Assembly: GCA_913060695.1 (NCBI GenBank)
Contig: CAJXUA010000007.1
Span: forward strand, 1-64,000
DNA from: an uncultured Gammaproteobacteria bacterium
GTDB taxonomy: Bacteria; Pseudomonadota; Gammaproteobacteria; Pseudomonadales; Pseudohongiellaceae
Reading direction: 5' to 3'
Length of the DNA: 64,000 bases
Numbering within the stretch: the stretch's first letter is position 1; the number at the start of each line of letters is the position of its first letter. The translations under genes were made by a program, and so were the position numbers. Positions 53,983 through 61,592 of the stretch are shown one piece after another. Below the pieces are notes generated by a model that made no database searches, was not told the DNA's origin, and worked only from the letters and a program-made list of their open reading frames with translations.

Positions 53983-54375
53983 TTATTCTTTCTCAGTTAG
54001 AGTTTTTTTCTTGGCTTTTATCAACTGCTCGAGACGGCTGAGTTCCTCGGAAGAGAGTGCGTTTACTGATTGATCCAGCAAGGAGTTGACGGCAAGAAAA
54101 GGCGAGTCCTCGAAGAAGGTCTTCACTACATTGCGAAGCGCAGAGCGCGAGGCCACCTGCCGTTTCACCAGAGGGAAGTAGAGATACTTCGGGCCACTCT
54201 CGCGGTGGTCGATATGGCCTTTCTCTTTGAGCTTGCCTAGCAGTGTGCGCACCGACGAATAGCTTGGCGCATCCTCGATACTGTCTTGCACATCCTTCGC
54301 GCTTGCCTCACCGAGGCGATAGAGCACGTCCATTATTTGCCGTTCCCGGCGACTGAGTTGATCTGCATTCGACAT
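53983..54375 (-). CDS. BlaI/MecI/CopY-family repressor
   Basis: A 130-residue protein with the BlaI winged helix (LSRRERQIMDVLYRLGEASAKDVQDSIEDAPSYSSVRTLLGKLKEKGHIDHRESG) and a C-terminal dimerisation helix. BlaI repressors are inactivated by cleavage triggered by the M56 partner. The gene starts next to a perfect palindrome, the presumed operator, so the pair is probably autoregulated. Confidence 0.92.
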   Translation of the reverse strand: MSNADQLSRRERQIMDVLYRLGEASAKDVQDSIEDAPSYSSVRTLLGKLKEKGHIDHRESGPKYLYFPLVKRQVASRSALRNVVKTFFEDSPFLAVNSLLDQSVNALSSEELSRLEQLIKAKKKTLTEKE

Positions 54376-54389
54376 AGCAAAGATCCTAT

Positions 54390-54426
54390 GTGTTAATTTA
54401 TTAACATAGTGCTAATAAATTAACAC
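54390..54426. promoter_or_regulatory. Perfect palindromic operator of the BlaI gene
   Basis: GTGTTAATTTATTA and TAATAAATTAACAC form 14-bp perfect arms with a 9-nt centre, 15 bp upstream of the BlaI start codon. Length, symmetry and AT content fit a pair of BlaI/MecI dimer sites overlapping the promoter. Confidence 0.8.
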
Positions 54427-54581
54427 TTGAATGGGATATGTCAACAAAAGATTCAAAAAAACTGCGCAGAAGTGATGAACTGTCTGCCACTAACCCCCGA
54501 TGCCAAGTTTATGGAACGCTACTTCATTGCCCTGCAACTCCGTATAATGCAGCTCTTTGAGAAACACAGCGCGAGGCAGAA

Positions 54582-54920
54582 ATGGACTTAATCGAGTGGG
54601 CAGACTTCCAGAAGGTTGAGCTGCGAGTTGGCACTATCATCGCGGTGGACCCCTTTCCAGAGGCCCGCAAGCCAGCCCACAAACTCACCGTGGACTTCGG
54701 CGAAGAGATTGGGGTGCGCCGCTCCAGCGCGCAGATCACCGACATCTACAGCGCCGCGGACCTTGTCGGCAAACAGGTCGTGGCCGTGGTGAACTTTCCG
54801 CGTAAACAGATCGGGCCCTTCATGTCCGAATGCCTAGTCACGGGCTTTCATCGCGACGATGGCGCGGTGGTGCTGGCCGTTCCGGACAGTGCTGTGCCAA
54901 ATGGGGCGAAGCTTGCTTAG
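54582..54920 (+). CDS. CsaA-like tRNA-binding-domain protein
   Basis: A 112-residue OB-fold protein: FQKVELRVGTIIAVDPFPEARKPAHKLTVDFGEEIG, SAQITDIYSAADLVGKQVVAVVNFPRKQIGPFMSECLVTGF. It matches stand-alone tRNA-binding domain proteins (CsaA/YgjH), which bind tRNA and have chaperone-like roles. It is a single gene; REP-like elements follow it. Confidence 0.92.
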   Translation: MDLIEWADFQKVELRVGTIIAVDPFPEARKPAHKLTVDFGEEIGVRRSSAQITDIYSAADLVGKQVVAVVNFPRKQIGPFMSECLVTGFHRDDGAVVLAVPDSAVPNGAKLA

Positions 54921-54928
54921 ACCGAAAG

Positions 54929-54970
54929 GTAGGAGCGCTTGCCCTCGTAAGGAGGTGCCCTGCAAGCGAT
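54929..54970. repeat. REP-like repeat, copy B (inverted, with insertion)
   Basis: GTAGGAGC...GCCCTGC..GCGAT matches the inverse complement of the 55011-55034 element, but carries an internal insertion and mismatches. Together the two form a convergent, REPIN-like pair behind the tRNA-binding protein gene. Confidence 0.5.
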
Positions 54971-55010
54971 TGGGTGCGATTGAAATAGAGTTAAGATAAA
55001 TTTTGGCCGA

Positions 55011-55034
55011 TCGCCTGCAGGGCAGGCTCCTACA
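55011..55034. repeat. REP-like repeat, copy C
   Basis: TCGCCTGCAGGGCAGGCTCCTACA contains the GCCTGC-AGG-GCAGGC hairpin and nearly matches copy A at 40990-41013. Confidence 0.65.
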
Positions 55035-55153
55035 ACAACAAAAAACCCCTCTTCGCCTACCCTTTAACCCAGTTTCCTCCTACACTCCCTGTCATCTAGT
55101 GCAGTTCCTAGCCCAAACATCCAAAACCTCATTCCATCAGGAGAAGCAACACA

Positions 55154-56029
55154 ATGTGCGACAACCATACCGCTGAAGAAGATGCCTACATGCTCAAGAT
55201 GTCCAAACTGAGTCGCCGCCAGTTCGCCAAGCTAGGCGTTACTGCCGCAATCGCGGCATTGCTGCCACCACTAGCGAACGCGCAGGACGTGATGGAGATG
55301 GAAGTCACCATTAGCACTCCAGACGGCATGGCGGACTGCTACTTCGTACACCCTAGCAGTGGCAAACACCCTGCGGTTTTGATGTGGCCTGATATTCTTG
55401 GCCTGCGTCCCGCATCTCGCGCCATGGGCAAACGCCTCGCGCAATCCGGTTACTCCGTGCTAGTCGTCAATCCCTTCTACCGCATTCAACATGCGCCAGT
55501 TATTCCAGACAGCGCCTCCTTCGCAGACCCAGAGATCTCCGGCATCGTGCGCCCCATGATGGCCTCGCTGACCGAAGCGTCCGACATTACGGATGCGGGC
55601 GCTTTCTTAGCCTGGATCGACCAGCAGGCGGCAGTGGATACTAGTCGTAAGATCGGCACCGTGGGTCACTGCATGGGCGGGCCACAGGTCATGCGTACCG
55701 TGTCGCATTTCCCTGAGAGAGTCGGCGCAGGCGCAACCTTCCATGGCGTAAACCTTGCCACCGCGAATGCTGACAGCCCGCACTTGAATATCCCCAATAT
55801 GGATGCGCGCATGTTGATCGCGATTGCAGAGAACGATGACGCTCGCGATCTTGAGGTAAAGACCACGCTGCGCAATGCGTTCGCCGCCGCCAATATTCCC
55901 GCCGAGATCGAGGTCTATGCCGGCTCGATGCATGGCTGGACCATGCCCGACTTCCCAGTCTATGACCAAGCGCTAGCCGAACGGGCATGGGCTCGCCTGC
56001 TGGACACTTATGCAAAGGCACTGGTGTGA
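55154..56029 (+). CDS. Exported dienelactone-hydrolase-family protein 1
   Basis: A 291-residue alpha/beta-hydrolase. The N terminus has a Tat-like motif (SRRQFAKLG) and a hydrophobic stretch ending LANAQ, so it is probably exported folded. The DLH-type catalytic Cys lies in GHCMGG (Cys173); an Asp in AENDDARD and a His in GSMHGW complete a triad. DLH enzymes open lactones. GGAGAAGC precedes the ATG. The next gene is a close paralogue, so this is a tandem duplication. Confidence 0.88.
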   Translation: MCDNHTAEEDAYMLKMSKLSRRQFAKLGVTAAIAALLPPLANAQDVMEMEVTISTPDGMADCYFVHPSSGKHPAVLMWPDILGLRPASRAMGKRLAQSGYSVLVVNPFYRIQHAPVIPDSASFADPEISGIVRPMMASLTEASDITDAGAFLAWIDQQAAVDTSRKIGTVGHCMGGPQVMRTVSHFPERVGAGATFHGVNLATANADSPHLNIPNMDARMLIAIAENDDARDLEVKTTLRNAFAAANIPAEIEVYAGSMHGWTMPDFPVYDQALAERAWARLLDTYAKALV

Positions 56030-56105
56030 ACTAGTAACTAATCAAGTCTGGAGAAATACAGAAGACGCTTCGAAGGTCTACAAAATAAAACAGGAGATCG
56101 ATGCT

Positions 56106-56984
56106 ATGTGTGATAACCATACGGTAGAAGAGAACGAGCTTTATCTTGCTATGCAAAAGAAGATGAATCGTCGCCAGTTCGGCAAGCTAGGGGCTGGCGC
56201 TGCACTCACCATGATGTTGCCCGCCGTGGCGAACGCCCAGGACGTGATGGAGATGGATGTGAACATCCAAACCCCAGACGGCATGGCGGATTGCTATTTC
56301 GTCCATCCTACTTCGGGTCAACACGCGGCAGTCATCATATGGCCGGACATCCTTGGCCTGCGCCCAGCCTTCCGAGCTATGGGCAAACGCCTCGCGCAAT
56401 CCGGTTACTCCGTTTTGGTGGTGAACCCCTTCTACCGTAGCGCTAAATCTCCGGTGGTGGGCCCCGGGGCCAGCTTCGCTGACCCAGCGATCTCGGCGAT
56501 CGTGCGTCCCATGGCCGGGCAGCTCAATGCCACCACTCACGTGACTGACGCCAATGCCTTCATTAATTGGGTAGACCAGCAGCCTTCCGTCGATACCAGC
56601 CGCAAGATTGGCACTACGGGTTACTGCATGGGCGGCCCAATCGTGATGCGCACGATGTCAAATTTCCCTGAGCGCATGGGTGCCGGCGGCAGCTTCCATG
56701 GTGGCGGTTTGAATACGGCCAACCCAGACAGTCCCCATCTTGGCATTCCGAATATGGACGGCCGCATGTTGATCGCGATTGCCACCAACGATGATGAGCG
56801 CGACCCGGAATCCAAGTACGTGTTGCGTCGCTCCTTCGCTGCCGCGCAAGTGCCTGCCGAAGTGCTAGTGTATGACGATGCCAATCATGGCTGGTGTATA
56901 CCGGACTCTGCGGTGTACAACGAGGCACAGGCCGAGCGCGCATGGAGCCGCCTGCTGCGGACTTTCGAGATTGCGCTCGCCTAA
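56106..56984 (+). CDS. Exported dienelactone-hydrolase-family protein 2
   Basis: A 292-residue paralogue of the preceding gene, with shared MCDNHT start, Tat-like motif (NRRQFGKLG), nucleophile Cys174 in GYCMGG, Asp in ATNDDERD and His in DANHGW. Long identical stretches, such as AMGKRLAQSGYSVLVVNPFY, show a fairly recent duplication. AGGAGATCG before the internal ATG sets the start. The two genes are probably cotranscribed, with 76 bp between them. Confidence 0.88.
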   Translation: MCDNHTVEENELYLAMQKKMNRRQFGKLGAGAALTMMLPAVANAQDVMEMDVNIQTPDGMADCYFVHPTSGQHAAVIIWPDILGLRPAFRAMGKRLAQSGYSVLVVNPFYRSAKSPVVGPGASFADPAISAIVRPMAGQLNATTHVTDANAFINWVDQQPSVDTSRKIGTTGYCMGGPIVMRTMSNFPERMGAGGSFHGGGLNTANPDSPHLGIPNMDGRMLIAIATNDDERDPESKYVLRRSFAAAQVPAEVLVYDDANHGWCIPDSAVYNEAQAERAWSRLLRTFEIALA

Positions 56985-56996
56985 GTGCAAGGCATG

Positions 56997-57026
56997 AGGA
57001 AGAGGCGGGTCAAAACGCCTCTTCCT
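56997..57026. terminator. Terminator between convergent genes
   Basis: AGGAAGAGGCG pairs with CGCCTCTTCCT (11 bp, 8-nt loop) between the second hydrolase gene and the convergent enolase-superfamily gene. The T-tract is short on the plus side. Confidence 0.65.
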
Positions 57027-57032
57027 GCTTTA

Positions 57033-58253
57033 CTAGCTTGTTAGAGTTTCATCGATCAGATCCTGATTCATCTCCACCCCAAGACCGGGCCCCTGCGGCA
57101 TATTCATAAAACCTTCCGAATCGACCAATGGCGCATTCTCTAGCACTGCGAAGGCATCGGTGTATTCCGCGATGGGCGGATCATTCAATATCTCAATCCA
57201 CGGGCAATGGGGCCATGTGCCAATCATATGTAGCTGAGCGATGGTGCCAAGCTGGCCGCCACCGTGATGCGGAATAATGTCTTTGTGGTGAGCCAAGGCC
57301 AATGCCGCCACGGCGCGCAGGCCCTGCACGCCTTCGGTCACTAGGATTTCGGGCTGTAGGATGTCGTAAACGCCCTTGTCGATTATGTCTAAGAATTCAT
57401 TCACGCCGCGATTGTTCTCGCCGCCTGCCAAGGGGATATCGACCATGCGATTCAGCTCTGCTAGCCCCTCGTAGTCATAGCGACGCAGTGGCTCCTCCAT
57501 CCAATACACGTTCAAGCGCTTGAGCTCCCGCGCGGTATCTAGTGCACGCGTGAAGTCCCATTGCACGCCTGGCTGCCAGATGCCGCTGGACTGCGCCTGA
57601 TTGCAGTCGGTCATGATGGTGTAGTCCTCGCCCACCGCGTCTCGCACCAACTCGATAGTGCGGATGTCCTCACTCATCTTCTCGTGGTGCAGTCGAATCT
57701 TAATGCCCTGCCAGCCCTCTTCCTTCATGCGTAGCGCCTGCTCGGCGCGCTCCTCGGGGGAAGAGAGTTGAATCATGCTGGCATAGGCGGGTACGCGAAC
57801 TTTGTGGGCACCCCACAGCTTGTACAGAGGCTGGCCAGTGGCCTTGCCGATGATGTCCCACAGCGCGATCTCCGCCACAGCCACCTCGCGCCAGTTATTC
57901 TGTACGCCATTGGTATAGCGCATCTGGTGACCCAAACGCTCGGTGTCGAAGGGGTCTTGCCCCACCAGCAGACGCTTCATCTGTGCTATCGAACTCGGGC
58001 TCATGCCAGGGGCGATACCACTGATGCCTTGATCTGTAAGAATCTCCGTCACGGTGCCGCCGCCCTCCACTCGCGTAAAGGAGGTGCCAGGCGCCCAAGC
58101 GGCTTCCATGCGGCCCTTCTCGCGCAGAACTTTCATGCGGTGCACGCGAATATCGGTGATGCGCATACGCCCGGTTTGAGCCATGAGGAGATGAGGGAAG
58201 GCTACGGGTGCCAGCGCGACGCCAAGCCCGGCAAGGAAGTGTCTGCGTTTCAT
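57033..58253 (-). CDS. Exported mandelate racemase/muconate lactonizing-type enzyme
   Basis: A 406-residue enolase-superfamily protein. It begins with a Tat-like signal (KRRHFLAGLG...HLLMAQ), unusual because most enolase-superfamily enzymes are cytoplasmic. Active-site features: GIKIRLH (catalytic Lys region, K-x-R), MTDCNQ, WMEEPL and GGENN as metal ligands, and PHHGGGQ with the catalytic His. This is the mandelate-racemase subgroup, which includes sugar-acid dehydratases. The substrate is unknown. GGAGAAAG precedes the ATG. It is divergent from the Rieske gene. Confidence 0.88.
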   Translation of the reverse strand: MKRRHFLAGLGVALAPVAFPHLLMAQTGRMRITDIRVHRMKVLREKGRMEAAWAPGTSFTRVEGGGTVTEILTDQGISGIAPGMSPSSIAQMKRLLVGQDPFDTERLGHQMRYTNGVQNNWREVAVAEIALWDIIGKATGQPLYKLWGAHKVRVPAYASMIQLSSPEERAEQALRMKEEGWQGIKIRLHHEKMSEDIRTIELVRDAVGEDYTIMTDCNQAQSSGIWQPGVQWDFTRALDTARELKRLNVYWMEEPLRRYDYEGLAELNRMVDIPLAGGENNRGVNEFLDIIDKGVYDILQPEILVTEGVQGLRAVAALALAHHKDIIPHHGGGQLGTIAQLHMIGTWPHCPWIEILNDPPIAEYTDAFAVLENAPLVDSEGFMNMPQGPGLGVEMNQDLIDETLTS

Positions 58254-58414
58254 AGGTCTTTCTCCGTCTTTGTGCAGAGTAATAAAGTTGAAGGATTCAG
58301 CATAACACTGGCAACGCAGTACTCGCCAAGTGGTGATGCAAGCGGCGATATTAGCGCGGCGGAGTTTGATGTTACTATCCCAAGCTGAAGCCAGAATAAA
58401 AACAAGAGGACAAT

Positions 58415-58981
58415 ATGACGACTAAGAAAACCCTTAGCCGGCGCGAGCTGTGCAAGATGGGCCTGATTGCCACAGTGGCACTGCCCCTAAATGCACACGC
58501 ACAGCCAGCAAATCGTATGCGCCCACAGCGCGGCGATCAGATCGTATTCGATGGCGGCGACAAGGCCGGGCAATTGATTAGCCCCGAACAGCTCGTGTTG
58601 AATGCTCAGCCTGTCGCAGCCCTAGCGCGCGACCCGAATAGCAATGAAGTACGCGATGGCTCACGCCTCAATCGCATCATGGTGATGCGCGTAGACCCCG
58701 AGACCCTTTCCACCCCCACCCGCAATAACGCAGCAGAGGGCATCATCGCCTACTCCGCCATCTGCACTCATACCGGTTGCGACATCACTAATTGGAAGGC
58801 TGACGAATTACACATGGCCTGCCCCTGTCACGAGTCCGAGTTCGATATACGCGACAATGGCAATGTGGTGGGTGGCCCTGCCCCAAGGCCCTTGGCGATG
58901 CTACCCCTCGCGATAGAAGATGGCGAGCTGCGCGTCGCCGGCGCTTTCAAGGGCCGCGTCGGGTTTCAACAACAATTCTAA
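58415..58981 (+). CDS. Exported Rieske [2Fe-2S] protein
   Basis: A 188-residue protein with a Tat-like signal (SRRELCKMGLIATVALPLNAHAQ) and a Rieske domain: CTHTGC and CPCHESEF provide both cluster ligand pairs (Cys/His and Cys/His) plus the two extra cysteines that form the disulfide of high-potential bc1-type Rieske clusters. It resembles a periplasmic electron carrier rather than a dioxygenase component. It is followed 37 bp later by a PQQ dehydrogenase and may carry its electrons (inference). Confidence 0.88.
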   Translation: MTTKKTLSRRELCKMGLIATVALPLNAHAQPANRMRPQRGDQIVFDGGDKAGQLISPEQLVLNAQPVAALARDPNSNEVRDGSRLNRIMVMRVDPETLSTPTRNNAAEGIIAYSAICTHTGCDITNWKADELHMACPCHESEFDIRDNGNVVGGPAPRPLAMLPLAIEDGELRVAGAFKGRVGFQQQF

Positions 58982-59018
58982 TCACGCTGTGTTCAAAATA
59001 ATAACTCTAGGTGAAGCC

Positions 59019-60740
59019 ATGAACAGATTCGCGTACACCCTCGCCCTACTCGCCACATCGTTATTTGTCTCGAACTCTCTTAGCGCTCAGCCGCTGCCTC
59101 CTTATGAGCCCGTGACTGCCGAGCGTCTGCAGTCTCCCGAGGAAGATAACTGGTTGATGTATCGCGGCACCTATGACGCGCAGGGCTATAGCACCCTCGA
59201 CCAGATCAACACCGAGAATGTGGACAAACTTGAGATGGTGTGGAGTTTCTCCACCGGACTTAGAGAGGGGCACCAGGCACCTCCAATTGTTAACAACGAA
59301 TTCATGTACATCACTACGCCGCAGAATCACCTGCTGGCCTTGAACGCGAAAACAGGCGACTTGCTGTGGCGCTATCAACGTTACTTGCCCGACGATCTAC
59401 AACAATTCCACCCCACCAACCGTGGCGTTGCGCTGTATGAAAACCTCGTCTTCATGGCCACTGTCGATGCCTATCTTGTCGCACTCGATGCGGTGACCGG
59501 TGAGCTCGTCTGGGAAGTGCCAGTCGAGGACTACTATGCAGGCTATTACATGACACTCGCGCCCTTAGTTGCCGATGGCAAGGTCATGGTGGGAGTATCT
59601 GGCGGCGAGATGGGCATCAGGGGCTTCGTGGCCGCCTACGATCCTATGAATGGCGAAGAACTGTGGAAGCGCTACACCATTCCTGCACCGGGCGAGCCAG
59701 GCTCGGAGTCTTGGCCCGGCGACACTTGGAAGACCGGCGGCGTGCCCGTGTGGATTACGGGTTCCTATGACCCCGAGCTGAATATGACCTATTGGGGTAC
59801 CGGCAATGGCGGCCCTTGGATGGGCGACGTGCGCCCTGGCGACAATCTCTATTCCACTTCTGTGATTGCAATCGATGCCGGCAATGGCGAGATCATGGCC
59901 CATCATCAGTATCACTGGAACGACTCCTGGGACTGGGACGAGGTCTCCACGCCCATGTTGATCGACTATCAGCGCGAGGGAGAGACGGTCAAGGGCATCG
60001 TGCATGCGGGCCGTAACGGCTATCTGTGGTTCCTCAATCGCACCGCGGACAGCATCGGCTTCGAGGATGCCACGCCCTATGTGTATCAAGAGGTCTTCAC
60101 CAGCATCGACCCCGTGACGGGTCGGCCGGAATACGACATGAGCAAGAAACCCGGCACCGGCAAATCTGCCGACTTCTGCCCCTCCCTGTGGGGCGGGAAG
60201 GACTGGCCACCTGAGGCCTTCAATCCCGAGCTGCGCCTACTCTTCATTCCCGCCAACGAGAATCTTTGCTCCACCATGGAGGGCGAGGAAGCCCAGTACA
60301 GCCCCGGTCGCTCCTATATGGGACGAGCGGAGTCGGACAACGGCGGCTTCTTCATCCGCGATGGCGCGGAACATATTGGCGAGCTACAAGCGTGGAACGT
60401 AGACACTGGTGAGCGCGTCTGGACTACTACCTTCGAGAGCCAGAACTGGGGCCCCGTGCTTGCAACGGCCGGCAATCTAGTGTTCATGGGCGGCACCAAT
60501 GATCGTAAGTTCCGCGCCTTCGACGCGCGCACCGGCGAGATACTGTGGGAGCAGCCCACAAACTCCGGCGTGATAGGAGTGCCCGTGACTTATAGGATCG
60601 ATGGTGTGCAGTATGTGGCGGTGCTATCCGGCTGGGGCGTCGATGCCCAGCGCGAACAGAACCTCATCAATATGGTGCGGGAGAAGCAGACCTATGTACC
60701 CCAGGGCGGGGTGCTGTGGGTATTCGCGCTAGAGGAATAG
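59019..60740 (+). CDS. PQQ-dependent alcohol dehydrogenase, lanthanide-type motif
   Basis: A 573-residue periplasmic eight-bladed propeller protein with a Sec signal (ending LSAQ) and W-motif repeats (ALNAKTGDLLWRYQ, RAFDARTGEILWEQP). The metal/PQQ site shows Glu in GGEMGIRG, Asn in YWGTGNGG, and Asp305 with Asp307 in DSWDWDEV. The second Asp (DxD) marks lanthanide-dependent XoxF/ExaF-type enzymes; calcium enzymes have Ala there. The adjacent Cys-Cys pair usual near residue 105 is absent (QQFHPTNRG). AGGTGA precedes the ATG. No cytochrome c gene is adjacent. Confidence 0.9.
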   Translation: MNRFAYTLALLATSLFVSNSLSAQPLPPYEPVTAERLQSPEEDNWLMYRGTYDAQGYSTLDQINTENVDKLEMVWSFSTGLREGHQAPPIVNNEFMYITTPQNHLLALNAKTGDLLWRYQRYLPDDLQQFHPTNRGVALYENLVFMATVDAYLVALDAVTGELVWEVPVEDYYAGYYMTLAPLVADGKVMVGVSGGEMGIRGFVAAYDPMNGEELWKRYTIPAPGEPGSESWPGDTWKTGGVPVWITGSYDPELNMTYWGTGNGGPWMGDVRPGDNLYSTSVIAIDAGNGEIMAHHQYHWNDSWDWDEVSTPMLIDYQREGETVKGIVHAGRNGYLWFLNRTADSIGFEDATPYVYQEVFTSIDPVTGRPEYDMSKKPGTGKSADFCPSLWGGKDWPPEAFNPELRLLFIPANENLCSTMEGEEAQYSPGRSYMGRAESDNGGFFIRDGAEHIGELQAWNVDTGERVWTTTFESQNWGPVLATAGNLVFMGGTNDRKFRAFDARTGEILWEQPTNSGVIGVPVTYRIDGVQYVAVLSGWGVDAQREQNLINMVREKQTYVPQGGVLWVFALEE

Positions 60741-60752
60741 CACGAGGCATGC

Positions 60753-61436
60753 CTAGTCGATGATATGACGATCGCGCAGTGCAATTTGCTTGTACTGCGC
60801 TTTTTCCGTGACACCCGCAACCTTGCTCAGAAAGCTGTCGATGTCATCGAAGGGCAATTGACGCAGCGCCTGATGATCTAAGTCCCACCACTGGCTCGCC
60901 AGAAGCGCCGCGCGGGTTGATTCGCTGAAACGATAGCGAATCGCGCGGGCCGGGTTGCCGCCCACGATCTGATAAGGTTCAACATCCTTGGTGACTACCG
61001 CGTTGCGCGCGATAACAGCGCCATGTCCCACGTTTACCCCTGCCATAACTACTGCCCCATGGCCTATCCACACATCGTTGCCGATCTGCGTGAGACTAAT
61101 AAGACCCTTATATTGATGGCTTACGGAAAGGCTAGTGGACACCCAGTCTAGAGGATGATTGCGCGGCGTTTCACCCAAGGTGACGTCGCGCCCGATACTG
61201 CAGTAACGCCCGATAGAAGCGACATTGAGGATGCGGCTATCCGAGCGTACATAGCTGTGCGCTCCCATGGTCATCGGCTTGTCCGACTTGGGTAGCTCCA
61301 CATGCACATGGCGAAGCTTGGCGTATTCTTCGAAGAGAATATGGGAGTCATGAGAGACAAGGTCGATGCCCTTAATAATGACATTGCGCCGCGCCGCTTT
61401 GCGCTGCTGGAAGAAATAGCGAATTCTGCTAATCAA
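60753..61436 (-). CDS. Hexapeptide-repeat acyltransferase (CatB/xenobiotic type)
   Basis: A 227-residue left-handed beta-helix protein: SYVRSDSRILNVASIGRYCSIGRDVTLG, then IGNDVWIGHGAVVMAGVNVGHGAVIARNAVVTKDVEPYQIVGGNPAR, the typical end of CatB-like acetyltransferases. The catalytic His lies in the ETPRNHPLD loop. The substrate may be a sugar or another small molecule. The start is TTG, supported by AAGGATAG upstream. Confidence 0.88.
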   Translation of the reverse strand: MISRIRYFFQQRKAARRNVIIKGIDLVSHDSHILFEEYAKLRHVHVELPKSDKPMTMGAHSYVRSDSRILNVASIGRYCSIGRDVTLGETPRNHPLDWVSTSLSVSHQYKGLISLTQIGNDVWIGHGAVVMAGVNVGHGAVIARNAVVTKDVEPYQIVGGNPARAIRYRFSESTRAALLASQWWDLDHQALRQLPFDDIDSFLSKVAGVTEKAQYKQIALRDRHIID

Positions 61437-61592
61437 AAGAACTATCCTTATTCAACTTATAAAAAAACGTCGCTACGAGAACCGCAACGACGCTGCCTAT
61501 TATAGACTTAGAGCGGCAGGAAGGACTTACTCTTCCCTACAATAAGAGAAAATTTCTCCTCGGAGCTCATTTCAGACTATGATGCCCGCACT

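Noticed and set aside
61540-61560. GAGAAAATTTCTC palindrome before the SpmAB-like gene
   Set aside because: It is short, isolated and without a regulator to match, so it is not listed as an operator.
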